A DNA stretch of 64,000 nucleotides from Prauserella salsuginis. Its GTDB lineage: Bacteria; Actinomycetota; Actinomycetes; Mycobacteriales; Pseudonocardiaceae. The notes under the pieces were generated by a model that ran no database searches, was not told the DNA's origin, and saw nothing but the letters and a program-made list of their open reading frames with translations. The stretch is from NCBI RefSeq assembly GCF_024648885.1, contig NZ_JANBBF010000010.1:744001-808000 (forward strand), written 5' to 3'. Position 1 is the first letter of the stretch; every line of letters begins with the position of its first letter. The position numbers and the translations under genes are program-made. Shown here one piece after another: positions 9,964-18,178 of the stretch.

Positions 9964-10001
9964 GCGTCACGAACGGCACTGGCCGGGGTTCCGCGGCGGG
10001 C

Positions 10002-10007
10002 TAGGGT
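10002..10007 (+). promoter_or_regulatory. Leaderless -10 box of the ephD-like gene
   Basis: TAGGGT lies 7 bases before the ATG at 10015 and there is no Shine-Dalgarno sequence, which fits a leaderless mRNA. Confidence 0.5.
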
Positions 10008-10014
10008 GCTCGGC

Positions 10015-11868
10015 ATGGCGACGCAGCGGGTGCGGGTTGACGACGGGGTCGAGCTTGCGGTGCACGTGTCGGAACCGCCGGGCTCCCCGGTGGCCGTGAG
10101 GTCCGCGGGGCCTGCGAACTCCGCGGGGCCTGTGAACTCCGCGGGGCCTGCGAACTCCGCGGGGCCTGCGAACTCCCCGGTGGCCGTGAGGTCCGTGGGT
10201 GACGCGGATGGCGGGAACGCCGCTCCGGTGCCCACGGTCGTGTGCGTCCACGGCTATCCGGACAACTCCTCGCTCTGGGACGGTGTGGTCGCGGAGCTGG
10301 CCGGCCGGTTCCGCGTCGTGACCTACGACGTCCGCGGTGCGGGCGCTTCGGACCGTCCCCGCAGTCGGGACGCCTACCTGCTCGACCGGCTCGCTGCGGA
10401 TCTGGCCGCCGTCGTCGACGCCGTGAGCCCGGACGGCCCCGTTCACCTGCTCGCCCACGACTGGGGCGCGATCCAGACCTGGCACGCGGTGACCGGTTCG
10501 TGGCTGCGCGGCCGGGTCCGCTCGTTCACGTCGATCTCCGGCCCCTGCCTCGATCACGCCGGTCATTGGTTCCGGGACGGCCTCCGCAGGCCGCCGGTCT
10601 GGCGTGATCTCGTCCGGCAGGCGCTGCACTCGACCTACATCGGGTTCTTCCAGCTGCCGGTCGTGCCCGAGCTGGCGATCCGCAGCGGTCTGCTGGCCCG
10701 CGTGCTGCGCAGCGCCGATCCGGAAGAGCCCGCACCCGTCACCGGCGACGCGGTCGCCGGGCTGAACCTGTACCGCGCGAACATGCTGCGCAGGCTCGGC
10801 GGCCCGGGTGAGCGCCGAGCCGACGTCCCGGTGCAGGTCGTCGCTCCGACCGGGGACGCCTATGTCACGGCGCCGTTGCAGTCGGCGGTCGAACGCTGGG
10901 CCGCCGATCTGCGGGTGCGGCGGGTATCGGGTGGGCACTGGGTCGCACGGGCGCAGCCGCGGCGGATCGCGCGGGCCGCCGCCGAGCTGATCGATCACGT
11001 CGAGGGTTTCGGTGAGGCGAGGTCGCTGCGCCGGAGCCGCGTCAATCCCCGTCCCGCAGGCAGGTTCGCGGGCCATCTCGTCCTGGTGACGGGCGCCGCG
11101 AGCGGGATCGGAAGGGCGACGGCGCTGGCCTTCGCCGCCGAGGGTGCCGACATCGTGCTCGCCGACATCGCGCCGCTGACGGCGGTCGCCGACGAGGTGC
11201 GCGCCCGGGGCGGTGAGGCGTTCGCCTACTCCGTCGACGTCTCCGGCGCCGAGGCGATGGCGGAGTTCGCCGCGTCGGTCGTGGCCGAGGTCGGCGTGCC
11301 GGACGTGGTGGTCAACAACGCGGGCGTCGGGGTCGCCGGGCCGGTGCTGGACACGTCGGTCGCCGACTGGTCCCACGTCATCGACGTCAACCTCTGGGGT
11401 GTGATCCACGGCAACAGGCTGTTCGGCAGGCTGCTGGCCGAACGGGGCGAGGGCGGTCACATCGTGAACGTGGCGTCGATGGCGGCGCGGGTGCCGAACG
11501 CGGTGCTGCCCGCGTACTCGACGACCAAGGCGGCGGTGCTGCACCTGACCGAGTGCGTGCGCGCGGAGCTGGCAGGCCACGGAGTCGGGGCGAGTGCGGT
11601 GTGTCCCGGGATCGTGCGGACGTCGATCGCGGCCACCACACGGTTCGCCGGTGTCGACGCGGCGGAGCAGGCCGGTCGGCGGATGCGGTCGGACCGGATG
11701 TTCGCGCGCCGGAACTTCGCTCCCGAGAAGGTCGCGGCCGACATCCTGCGCGCCGTCGAACGGGATCGGCCGGTGGTGGCGCCGACGGCGGAGGCGAAGG
11801 TCGCGGGTGCGCTGGCCAGGTTCACGCCCGGACTGCTGCGCGCGGCCGCCCGGCGACCGCCGGCATAA
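10015..11868 (+). CDS. ephD: EphD-like epoxide hydrolase / short-chain dehydrogenase fusion
   Basis: This 617-residue fusion matches mycobacterial EphD (Rv2214c, about 590 residues). The N-terminal alpha/beta-hydrolase (about 70-335) has the HGYPDNSS oxyanion region, the nucleophile in HDWG (D149) and the late catalytic histidine in GGHWV. The C-terminal SDR domain (about 350-600) has TGAASGIG (from 359), NNAGVG and the YSTTK catalytic pair (Y501, K505). In mycobacteria EphD acts on epoxymycolates; members of this family without mycolic acids must use other lipids, so the substrate here is unknown. Odd feature: residues about 30-55 are a tandem PANSAG repeat, absent from a normal EphD start. 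It is divergent from the serine hydrolase. Confidence 0.85.
   Translation: MATQRVRVDDGVELAVHVSEPPGSPVAVRSAGPANSAGPVNSAGPANSAGPANSPVAVRSVGDADGGNAAPVPTVVCVHGYPDNSSLWDGVVAELAGRFRVVTYDVRGAGASDRPRSRDAYLLDRLAADLAAVVDAVSPDGPVHLLAHDWGAIQTWHAVTGSWLRGRVRSFTSISGPCLDHAGHWFRDGLRRPPVWRDLVRQALHSTYIGFFQLPVVPELAIRSGLLARVLRSADPEEPAPVTGDAVAGLNLYRANMLRRLGGPGERRADVPVQVVAPTGDAYVTAPLQSAVERWAADLRVRRVSGGHWVARAQPRRIARAAAELIDHVEGFGEARSLRRSRVNPRPAGRFAGHLVLVTGAASGIGRATALAFAAEGADIVLADIAPLTAVADEVRARGGEAFAYSVDVSGAEAMAEFAASVVAEVGVPDVVVNNAGVGVAGPVLDTSVADWSHVIDVNLWGVIHGNRLFGRLLAERGEGGHIVNVASMAARVPNAVLPAYSTTKAAVLHLTECVRAELAGHGVGASAVCPGIVRTSIAATTRFAGVDAAEQAGRRMRSDRMFARRNFAPEKVAADILRAVERDRPVVAPTAEAKVAGALARFTPGLLRAAARRPPA
10102..10173 (+). 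repeat. In-frame 18-bp tandem repeat inside ephD
   Basis: Four copies of an 18-base unit (TCCGCGGGGCCTGCGAAC, one with GTGAAC) encode SAGPAN repeats. The block is flanked by two copies of a 22-base direct repeat (10083-10104 and 10173-10194, core CCCCGGTGGCCGTGAGGTCC), so 90 bases (5 x 18) appear to have been gained in frame. Confidence 0.9.
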
Positions 11869-12059
11869 CGCACCGTAACGGACTTTCCGTACGGCGAACG
11901 ACATCTCAGGTACGCGTTCCGAACCGGAAATACCGGACACGCTGCGGAGATGTGAAGGTTCACCGACGAAAGTAGCCCGGCACCCGGGGGATTTCATGGT
12001 TACGATACGTGCACTTGTGTTCGCGATGCCCCTGTAGATGTCCCCTGTAGGAGTGATCG

Positions 12060-12371
12060 ATGAGTGGCTACGACGTCGATCCCGAGGAGCTGCGTGGCGC
12101 GGCGCGGTCGATCGACACCGCGGTGGGCAAGGCCGACGACCTGAAACTCGAGGACATCGTCGGCGACAAGAAGGCCTTCGGTGACGACGCCGTCGCGACG
12201 GCCCTCACGGAGTTCTGCACGACGTGGCAGCTCGCCGCCGGTGTGCTGCAGGACAGCGCCCGTGAGGCAGGGCAGTCGCTCGACGGCGCCGCAACCGGAT
12301 ACGAGCAGGCCGACGAACAGAACACGATGGGATCGGCACCCGGCCCAGGGCCGCAGGTGCCGCCGATGTGA
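12060..12371 (+). CDS. EspC-family type VII secretion protein
   Basis: This 103-residue helical protein begins with YDVDPEELRGAARSID and carries a central TTWQLAAGVLQDSA helix followed by AATGYEQADEQN, the pattern of the EspC (DUF2580) branch of WXG100-like proteins. Such proteins pair with a partner helix-turn-helix protein and travel through ESX/type VII machinery. A TAGGAG ribosome binding site sits 7 bases before the ATG. The tail is Pro/Gly-rich. It is followed after 15 bases by a large WXG-like protein, so the two are probably co-expressed and may form the secreted pair. No ESX core component (EccB, EccC, EccD, MycP) lies in the window. Confidence 0.75.
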   Translation: MSGYDVDPEELRGAARSIDTAVGKADDLKLEDIVGDKKAFGDDAVATALTEFCTTWQLAAGVLQDSAREAGQSLDGAATGYEQADEQNTMGSAPGPGPQVPPM

Positions 12372-12386
12372 CCGGAAGCGGGCGAC

Positions 12387-13760
12387 ATGGCTGAACTGGG
12401 GTCGACCGAGGACCCGAAGGAACTCATCCCCGGCGACGCGGAGACCATCACGGGTGCCGCGAACACGCTGCGCGCCCGGGCGAAGAAGTTCTCGGAAGTG
12501 GCTTCGGGCCTCGGCAACGTGCGGATCGAGAACTGGTACGGCGCGGCGAGCAACCAGTTCTGGGACACCTTCACCGCGGAGAAGCCGAAGTGGGAGAAGG
12601 GTGCGTCGGCGCTGAGGTCGACCGCCACGACGCTCGACGGTCACGCGCAGACCGTCTCGTGGGCCCAGTCGCAGGCGGCGGAGGCGATCGCCAAGTACAA
12701 GGAGGGGCAGCGGGCCACGGCGACCGCGCAGCAGAACTACACCGACCAACACGGCGTATCGCCCAACGCTCCCGGCGCACCGGCTACGGCAGGTTCGTTC
12801 ACCGACCCCGGTGAGGCCAAACGCCAGGAGGCGCAGGAGATCCTCGACCGCGCCCGCAAGCAGTTGCAGACCGTCGGCGGCGAGAACGCGAACGCGATCA
12901 GGAAGCAGGGCGGGCATTCGCCCGACGCGCCGGGCTGGCTGACCGGCCCCGCGGACTTCGCCTCGACGTCGCCGCAGATCAAGGGCAACGTCAACACCGA
13001 CTCGATGGCGTCGAAGACGCTCATGGACCAGGCCCGGGAGGACGGCGGCCGCTGGAACGACCGGTTCGACCGGTACCAGCAGCACGGTCACCAGTTCGAC
13101 ACGCCGGAGCGCCGTGGCCCGAACGTCGACGTGACCGTGGCCCAGTCGACGGCCTCGTACGACCTGGTGAAGGCGCAGGCGTCCGGTGCGACCCAGCTCG
13201 GGGACGCCACCGCGTCGGGCTCGGCGAGCGCGAAGATCGGCGCGGATGCCAGCGCCGCGGGTGGCTTCACCCGCGACGGCCTCAAGGGAACGGTCAAGGC
13301 GTCGGCCGGTGCGACGGCGGAGGCCAAGGGGCAGGTCAACTACGGCGCCGCGGAGGTGGGCGGCTCCGGCAAGGCGTTCGCGGGTGCCGAGGCGCAGGGC
13401 ACCGCCGAGCTGGGCGCCGACGGTCTGAAGGCGGGCGCCAACGCGTTCGCCGGTGCGCGCGCCGAAGGCGAGGTCCACGCCGACGTCGGCGGTGTCGGTG
13501 CCGGTGCGAAGGGCGAGGCCTGGGCGGGTATCGGCGCCGAGGCCGACGTGCAGGTCGGTATGGACGACGGCAAGTTCGTCGTCGGCGGCGAGGTTGGTGC
13601 CGCGCTCGGCGTGGGTGGCAAGCTGGGCGGCGAGATCACCGTCGACCCGGGCAAGATCACCGACACGGCGCAGGACGCCGGTGCGGCCGTCGGCGACTTC
13701 GCCGGGGGCGTGGGCGACAAGGCCCGCGACATCGGCGGGACGCTGAACCCGTTCGACTAG
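12387..13760 (+). CDS. Putative type VII-secreted protein with Gly/Ala-rich C-terminal domain
   Basis: This 457-residue protein has no signal peptide. Residues about 10-115 resemble the WXG-like T7SS signal domain found at the N-terminus of actinobacterial polymorphic toxins (LIPGDAETITGAANTLRARA, a WYGAAS turn, then a helix to AIAKYKEG). A helical linker follows to about 175, then a segment of unclear fold (180-255). Residues about 256-435 are a Gly/Ala-rich beta-like domain with alternating GAEA, GSGKAFAGAEA and GAKGEAWAGIGAEA units. I recognise no nuclease, deaminase, NAD-glycohydrolase or ADP-ribosyltransferase motif. It could be a secreted structural or membrane-active effector; the function is unknown. 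It sits between an EspC-like gene and an LpqN-like gene. Confidence 0.7.
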   Translation: MAELGSTEDPKELIPGDAETITGAANTLRARAKKFSEVASGLGNVRIENWYGAASNQFWDTFTAEKPKWEKGASALRSTATTLDGHAQTVSWAQSQAAEAIAKYKEGQRATATAQQNYTDQHGVSPNAPGAPATAGSFTDPGEAKRQEAQEILDRARKQLQTVGGENANAIRKQGGHSPDAPGWLTGPADFASTSPQIKGNVNTDSMASKTLMDQAREDGGRWNDRFDRYQQHGHQFDTPERRGPNVDVTVAQSTASYDLVKAQASGATQLGDATASGSASAKIGADASAAGGFTRDGLKGTVKASAGATAEAKGQVNYGAAEVGGSGKAFAGAEAQGTAELGADGLKAGANAFAGARAEGEVHADVGGVGAGAKGEAWAGIGAEADVQVGMDDGKFVVGGEVGAALGVGGKLGGEITVDPGKITDTAQDAGAAVGDFAGGVGDKARDIGGTLNPFD

Positions 13761-13806
13761 CTGTACGCCGAACCCGCGGCCACGCGCTGCGTGAGAAGGA
13801 GAACGA

Positions 13807-14292
13807 ATGGCCACGCAACTTCCGGTGCCGCTGGAGCTGGAGCTTCCGGAAGGGTGGACGTCGGCGCCGCCGGACGAGGTCGACGCACCGGGTGCGGCGT
13901 TCGTCGCACTGCACCTGCCGTCGGCCGACGGCTTCACGGCCAACATCACGGTGTCCGGCAGCATGCGTTCCGGGGACGACGTTCTCGAGGAGACGGCCGA
14001 CGAGTCACTCGAACGACTCGGCAGCGCGACGGCAGGCGCGGCGGAGCTGCGGCAGCGGCAGGGCCTCGGGTCGGCGGACGCACCGGGTCTGATGCAGCTG
14101 GTCGACCTCACCACGACGATCGACAATCAGCCGCTGAAGCTCATCCAGTTCCAGGTGTATCTGCTGCTTCGGGACGTGTCGGACCCGGAGAAGCAGGTGG
14201 TCGTGGAGGTCATGCTCACCTGCAAGGAGTCGCAGTTCGACACGGTCCTGCCGGATTTCCAGACGTTCGTGTCGAACATCAGCCCCGCCTGA
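13807..14292 (+). CDS. LpqN/DcrB-like soluble protein of the T7SS cassette
   Basis: This 161-residue protein begins with VPLELELPEGW and continues with a FTANITVSG strand and a C-terminal ESQFDTVLPDFQTFVSNI helix, a pattern shared with the LpqN/LpqT and DcrB (DUF1795) alpha/beta fold. Mycobacterial members are lipoproteins; this one has no signal peptide or lipobox and should be cytoplasmic. It starts 46 bases after the T7SS-type gene with an AAGGAGAACG ribosome binding site. Small proteins of this fold often follow WXG-like toxin genes in Pseudonocardiaceae and may act as a dedicated chaperone or immunity partner; this role is inferred. Confidence 0.65.
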   Translation: MATQLPVPLELELPEGWTSAPPDEVDAPGAAFVALHLPSADGFTANITVSGSMRSGDDVLEETADESLERLGSATAGAAELRQRQGLGSADAPGLMQLVDLTTTIDNQPLKLIQFQVYLLLRDVSDPEKQVVVEVMLTCKESQFDTVLPDFQTFVSNISPA

Positions 14293-14324
14293 CCGCGGCG
14301 CGCCGCCGGACTCCGCTCACCCTC

Positions 14325-14405
14325 GCGCGTGTTCTGCGCTCAGTACGCCGTGTTCTGCGTTCCGGACGCCGAGTTCTGCGCAGTACGCCGTGTTCTGCAG
14401 TCTCC
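14325..14405. repeat. Minisatellite of CGTGTTCTGC units
   Basis: Three to four degenerate units of about 20-24 bases each contain C(G/C)CGTGTTCTGCG or GCCGAGTTCTGCG. It lies between two converging genes. Related arrays occur at 22812-22925 and 44955-45025. Confidence 0.75.
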
Positions 14406-14432
14406 TGCGGCGCGCGAGAGGGCGGTGCGGGC

Positions 14433-15065
14433 TCAGCTGACCGTGGGCCTGCCGACGTCGGCCGGCAGCAGGCCGGCGAGTGCTGTCAGGTACGCCAGCA
14501 CCGAGTCCACATCGGACTGTCCGAACGGGCCTTTCTGCTCGTACCACGTCAGCAGTAGATCGCCTTCGAACCGCAACGGCAGTCCGCGGGCGTTGACGGC
14601 GGTGCGCAGCGCCGGATTCAGCACCGTCTGGGCGAAATCCTCGTCGCCGCGGGGTCGGACGTCCTTCTTCGTCGGGGTGATCTGCAGGGTCGGCACCTCA
14701 CGTGCGAGCCGCAGGGTGAACACGCGGTAGTAGCGCGAGTACGTCTTCCGCTCGCCGACGGTCATGGGTGTGGGCGTGTAGGCCAGGCACGTGAACTCGC
14801 GGCCCTCGGTCACGCCGTGGATCAGATCCCGGCTGATGCGGCCCCGCGCCGTCTGGGTGAACGGAAACCCGGTGAACCGGTCGGCGTAGCCGGTCTCCTC
14901 GGCCCGGTACGTCCAGCCGCGCTGCTGGGCGAGCTCGGCCAGCTCGGGGCCGGAATCGTGGCGGTACTTCTCGTCCCGCCTGCGGTTGCGCAGCATCAAC
15001 GCGACCGCCGCCGCCACGATCGCGGCGAACACGACGACGAACAGGATCGGCGCGAGAACATCCAT
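14433..15065 (-). CDS. Single-pass membrane protein of unknown function
   Basis: The ATG at 15065 with GGAG 8 bases upstream gives 210 residues; the open frame upstream is non-conserved. A membrane anchor spans about residues 5-27 (ILFVVVFAAIVAAAVALML), then a basic stretch, then a cytoplasmic domain with ELAQQRGWTYRAEETGYADRF, which resembles the DUF3137-type domains of actinobacterial membrane proteins that begin with a W-x-Y element. No catalytic motif is seen. It is divergent from pdxH, 227 bases apart. Confidence 0.6.
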   Translation of the reverse strand: MDVLAPILFVVVFAAIVAAAVALMLRNRRRDEKYRHDSGPELAELAQQRGWTYRAEETGYADRFTGFPFTQTARGRISRDLIHGVTEGREFTCLAYTPTPMTVGERKTYSRYYRVFTLRLAREVPTLQITPTKKDVRPRGDEDFAQTVLNPALRTAVNARGLPLRFEGDLLLTWYEQKGPFGQSDVDSVLAYLTALAGLLPADVGRPTVS

Positions 15066-15292
15066 GCCGGCTCCAACACCTCGGGTAGTGGTCACCGTGC
15101 ACCCTGCCATCCACCGGATCGGGCGCGGATGACCGCGCCGTGCGTACGGTGCTGATCGTGTGGTCGTGGCGGTGGTCACCGGTCGGACGGTTTCGCATGG
15201 GTAGGTCCAGGCCCTAACGTCACTTCCCACGGTGCGGTGCGGCCACGTTCGGGGCACCTTCGAAGGGCACGGTTCGCGTTCGGGAGGTTGGC

Positions 15293-15964
15293 ATGGCGGA
15301 ACTGGATGATGTCAGCGGTGCAGCGGTGCGGTTGCCGGACATGCGGGTCTCGTACGAGGCGGAGACGCTCGACGAGGACTCGCTCGCGCCGACCTGGCAC
15401 GAACAGCTCCAGCGGTGGCTGGACTTCGCCGTCGACGCGGGGCTGGTGGAGCCCAACGCGATGGTCCTGGCGACGGCCGACGCCGACGGGATGCCGTCGT
15501 CGCGGACGGTGTTGTGCAAGGGCCTGGACGAGCGCGGCATCGTCTTCTACACGAACTACACGTCGGCCAAGAGCCACGACCTGACGTCGACGCGCTTCGC
15601 GTCGGTGACTTTCCCCTGGTACGCGCTGCAGCGGCAGGTGACCGTGCGCGGCGAGGTCGAGAAGGTCGGGGCGGAGGAGACGACCGCGTACTGGCGCGGC
15701 AGGCCGCGCGGGTCGCAGCTCGGCGCGTGGGCGTCGCCGCAGTCGACGCGCGTCGGGGGCCGGGAAGCGCTGGACGATCTGCTCGCCGCGGTCGAACGCC
15801 GGTTCGCCGACGTCGAGGAGATTCCGGTGCCGCCGCACTGGGGTGGCTGGCGGGTACGTCCGGTGAGCGCCGAGTTCTGGCAGGGCCGCAAGGACCGCCT
15901 TCACGACCGGCTCCGTTACGTACGCACCGACGACGACTGGCGCGTCCACCGCATCGCCCCCTGA
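15293..15964 (+). CDS. pdxH: Pyridoxamine/pyridoxine 5'-phosphate oxidase
   Basis: This 223-residue FMN enzyme oxidises PNP or PMP to pyridoxal 5'-phosphate. Family motifs are in order: RVSYEAETLDE at the N-terminus, SRTVLCKGLDERG, FYTNYTSAKS, FPWYALQRQVTVRGE, the signature RPRGSQLGAWASPQS and the C-terminal WQGRKDRLHDRLRY. GGGAGG lies just before the ATG at 15293. The product is the cofactor of SerC and other aminotransferases. A composite repeat follows the gene directly. Confidence 0.95.
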   Translation: MAELDDVSGAAVRLPDMRVSYEAETLDEDSLAPTWHEQLQRWLDFAVDAGLVEPNAMVLATADADGMPSSRTVLCKGLDERGIVFYTNYTSAKSHDLTSTRFASVTFPWYALQRQVTVRGEVEKVGAEETTAYWRGRPRGSQLGAWASPQSTRVGGREALDDLLAAVERRFADVEEIPVPPHWGGWRVRPVSAEFWQGRKDRLHDRLRYVRTDDDWRVHRIAP

Positions 15965-15969
15965 CCCTG

Positions 15970-16080
15970 CGGTGCCCCAAGGGCACCTCGGCGGCGTTCA
16001 ACGCAGCCACGCGCCAGCCTGTCGTTGAGGGGTGGTGCCCGGCCCGCCGGGAAGGCCCCGAATCTTCCCTTCGCGATGGG
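15970..16080 (+). repeat. Composite intergenic repeat, copy 3
   Basis: Blocks in order: GGTGCCCCAAGGGCACC, GGCGTTCAACGCAGCCACGC, GCCAG, GTCGTTGAGGGGTGG, GCCCGGCCCGCCGGGA, then GGCCCCGAATCTTCCC. It starts 6 bases after the pdxH stop codon. Confidence 0.75.
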
Positions 16081-16118
16081 TCGGAGCGCGCGAAGATCCG
16101 CCGCAACCGCCGCAACCG

Positions 16119-16153
16119 CCGCAACCGAGGCGCCCCGGGCGCTTCGGTTGCGG
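16119..16153 (+). terminator. Hairpin between pdxH and the SdpI-like gene
   Basis: CCGCAACCGAGGCGCCC pairs with GGGCGCTTCGGTTGCGG with one internal mismatch. It is preceded by CGCAACCGC tandem copies (16100-16127) and may end the pdxH transcript. Confidence 0.5.
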
Positions 16154-16199
16154 CGTCGGCGGATGTGGTTCCTGGTAGTCGACGGGGAGGTGATCACCG

Positions 16200-16622
16200 G
16201 TGGAGGCGCTGCCCGGGGTTGTCGTGCTGATCCTGAGCCTGCTCGGGTGCGGCGTGGCGGTGTACAAGTCCGTCGAATGGGCTATGAGTGGGGAGCTTCC
16301 CCGCAACGGCGGCATCGGGATCCGCACCCGCGCGACACAGGTGTCGGTCGAGGCCTGGCGTGCCGGACACGAGGCCGCGCTGCCCGCCGCAAGAAAGGCG
16401 TTCCGGATCGGCTGCGTCGGGGCGGGCATCGGCGTGCTCGTCCTGGTGGTGCTGCTCGTCGCCGACCTCCCGATCCTGCTCGGGATGATCGCTCCCGGGA
16501 TCTGCCAGCTCGTCCAGCTCGGCTATGTCGGCTACGCCGTGTCGGTCGCCAATCGCGCCGCCCGCGCCGTCACGGCGTCCGGCGCCGGTTCGGCGGCCGA
16601 TTCCATGTTCGGCGAAGCCTGA
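16200..16622 (+). CDS. SdpI family small membrane protein
   Basis: The GTG at 16200, preceded by GGGGAGG 9 bases upstream, gives 140 residues. There are three hydrophobic segments (about 5-25, 72-95 and 97-120). Between the first two lies GGIGIRTRATQVSVEAWRAGH, close to the family motif GIRTPWTLSSEEVWRATHR of SdpI. Bacillus SdpI gives immunity to the killing factor SdpC and controls its own regulator; most homologues are uncharacterised and no SdpC-like toxin gene is seen here. Confidence 0.7.
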   Translation: MEALPGVVVLILSLLGCGVAVYKSVEWAMSGELPRNGGIGIRTRATQVSVEAWRAGHEAALPAARKAFRIGCVGAGIGVLVLVVLLVADLPILLGMIAPGICQLVQLGYVGYAVSVANRAARAVTASGAGSAADSMFGEA

Positions 16623-16627
16623 TTCGT

Positions 16628-16750
16628 CAGTCGGAGCCGCCGGAGTTGTCGGAGCCGCCGCAGTAGTCGTGGCAGCCCGGGCCGCCGGAGCCGCCGCAGT
16701 AGTCGGGGCAGCCCGAGCGGCCGGCGCAGCCCGAGCAGCCGGAGTGGCAT
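16628..16750 (+). repeat. Imperfect tandem repeats after the SdpI-like gene
   Basis: Several copies of GTCGGAGCCGCCG(G/C)AGT and GGCAGCCCG(G/A)GC units, each 12-18 bases, follow the stop codon. They are GC-only and unlike the other repeat families. Confidence 0.6.
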
Positions 16751-16805
16751 CGTCGGACCGTGGACGGAGTGAGCGGGACCATCGGCCACGACTAGTTAGT
16801 TGTCG

Positions 16806-16811
16806 TACGCT
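16806..16811 (+). promoter_or_regulatory. Leaderless -10 box of the MFS exporter
   Basis: TACGCT ends 8 bases before the GTG at 16820; no ribosome binding site is present. Confidence 0.45.
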
Positions 16812-16819
16812 AATGAGTT

Positions 16820-18124
16820 GTGAGTGATCGGACCGACGGCAAGCCCCGGACGACGAGGCGGCGGCTCGGTTCGATCGTCATCGACCGGCGTCCGCTGAAG
16901 ATTCCGCCGTTCCGCCGGCTGTGGGTGTCGTCCCTGGTCACCGCAATCGGCAGCCAGCTCACGGCCGTCGCCGTGCCGAAGCAGGTCTTCGACATCACCG
17001 GGTCTTCGGCCTACGTGGGGCTGACGGGCGTGTTCGGTCTAGTGCCGCTGTTGATCTTCGGTATCTGGGGCGGCGCGATCGCCGACACCGTCGACCGCCG
17101 CAAACTCCTGCTCGTCACCAACACCGGTATCGCGGCGACGGCGTGCCTGCTGTGGGCACAGGCCTACTTCGACGTCGGGTCGGTGTGGGTCGTGCTCTCC
17201 CTGCTCGCCGTCAACCAGGCGTTCTTCGCCGTCAACATGCCTACGCGCAACGCCGTCGTGGCACGCCTCGTTCCGACCGAACTGCTGCCGTCGGCCTCCG
17301 CGCTCACCGGCACGATGACCACGTTCGGTGCGGTGTTCGGTCCGCTCGCGGCGGGGGCCCTGTTGCCGATCGTCGGGCTGTCGACGCTGTACCTGGTCGA
17401 TTCGGTGGCACTGATCGTCGTGGTGTGGGCGGTGTGGCGACTGCCGCCGCTACCACCCCAGGACGGGCGCGTCCGCCGCGCGGGGTTGCGCGACATCACC
17501 GACGGCTTCCGCTACCTGGGCGCGCAGAAGATCCTGCTCGCCTCGTTCGTCGTCGACATCATCGCGATGGTCGCGGGTATGCCGCGGGCCCTGTTCCCCG
17601 AGATGGCCGAGCGCACGTTCGGCGATCCGGCGGGCGGCGGCCTCGCGCTGGGCTGGCTGTACGCCGCGATCCCGCTCGGCGCGATGCTGTTGTCGCTGAT
17701 GTCCGGCTGGGCGAGCCGCGTGAGCAGGCACGGCGTGGTGGTCGTGGTGGCGATCGCCGTGTGGGGTGTCGCCATCGCCGGGTTCGGTATGTCGCAGGCG
17801 CTGTGGCTGTCGATCGTGTTCCTGGTGATCGCGGGCGCCGCCGACATGGCCAGTTCGATCTTCCGGATGGCGATCCTGCAGACCGCGGCGACCGACGAGA
17901 TGCGGGGCCGGACGCAGGGCGTGTTCACGGTCGTCGTCGCGGGCGGACCACGCTTGGCCGACCTGACGCACGGCTGGGCCGCGGCCGGCGTGGGTACCGC
18001 GGCGGCGGCGACCGGCGGCGGACTGCTCGTGCTCGTCGGCCTGGTCATCGCGGTGGTGTTGACTCCGGCGTTCTGGCGTTATCGCGCGCCTGTGACCAGG
18101 AAGAACGTTCCGGACAATTCGTAA
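16820..18124 (+). CDS. MFS_3-type exporter (EntS-like)
   Basis: This 434-residue protein has a cytoplasmic N-terminus and about 11-12 hydrophobic segments. The GAIADTVDRRKLLLVTN loop between segments 2 and 3 is the MFS signature in its MFS_3 (EntS/enterobactin exporter and multidrug) form, and FRRLWVSSLVTAIGSQLTAVAVPKQVFDITGSS at the start is typical of that family. MFS_3 members export siderophores, macrolides or other small molecules by proton antiport. No siderophore cluster adjoins it. The GTG start is taken because it follows the TACGCT box directly. Confidence 0.85.
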   Translation: MSDRTDGKPRTTRRRLGSIVIDRRPLKIPPFRRLWVSSLVTAIGSQLTAVAVPKQVFDITGSSAYVGLTGVFGLVPLLIFGIWGGAIADTVDRRKLLLVTNTGIAATACLLWAQAYFDVGSVWVVLSLLAVNQAFFAVNMPTRNAVVARLVPTELLPSASALTGTMTTFGAVFGPLAAGALLPIVGLSTLYLVDSVALIVVVWAVWRLPPLPPQDGRVRRAGLRDITDGFRYLGAQKILLASFVVDIIAMVAGMPRALFPEMAERTFGDPAGGGLALGWLYAAIPLGAMLLSLMSGWASRVSRHGVVVVVAIAVWGVAIAGFGMSQALWLSIVFLVIAGAADMASSIFRMAILQTAATDEMRGRTQGVFTVVVAGGPRLADLTHGWAAAGVGTAAAATGGGLLVLVGLVIAVVLTPAFWRYRAPVTRKNVPDNS

Positions 18125-18178
18125 CCGGGCCGAGACCTGCCGCCGGCGGGCCGGTGGCGGTGCGGCACACTTCCCGGC

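Noticed and set aside
9863-9979. A 39-codon N-terminal extension of the serine hydrolase
   Set aside because: The extension is encoded by the partial composite repeat and lacks conservation; the leaderless box supports the start at 9862.
12000-14126. A 708-codon minus-strand frame antisense to the T7SS cassette
   Set aside because: The plus-strand genes have ribosome binding sites and recognisable N-terminal folds; the antisense product is Arg/Val/Gly-rich and featureless.
16793-16820. Possible DtxR/IdeR iron box before the MFS exporter
   Set aside because: The sequence TAGTTAGTTGTCGTACGC does not make the 19-bp palindrome expected; it is better read as part of a leaderless promoter.
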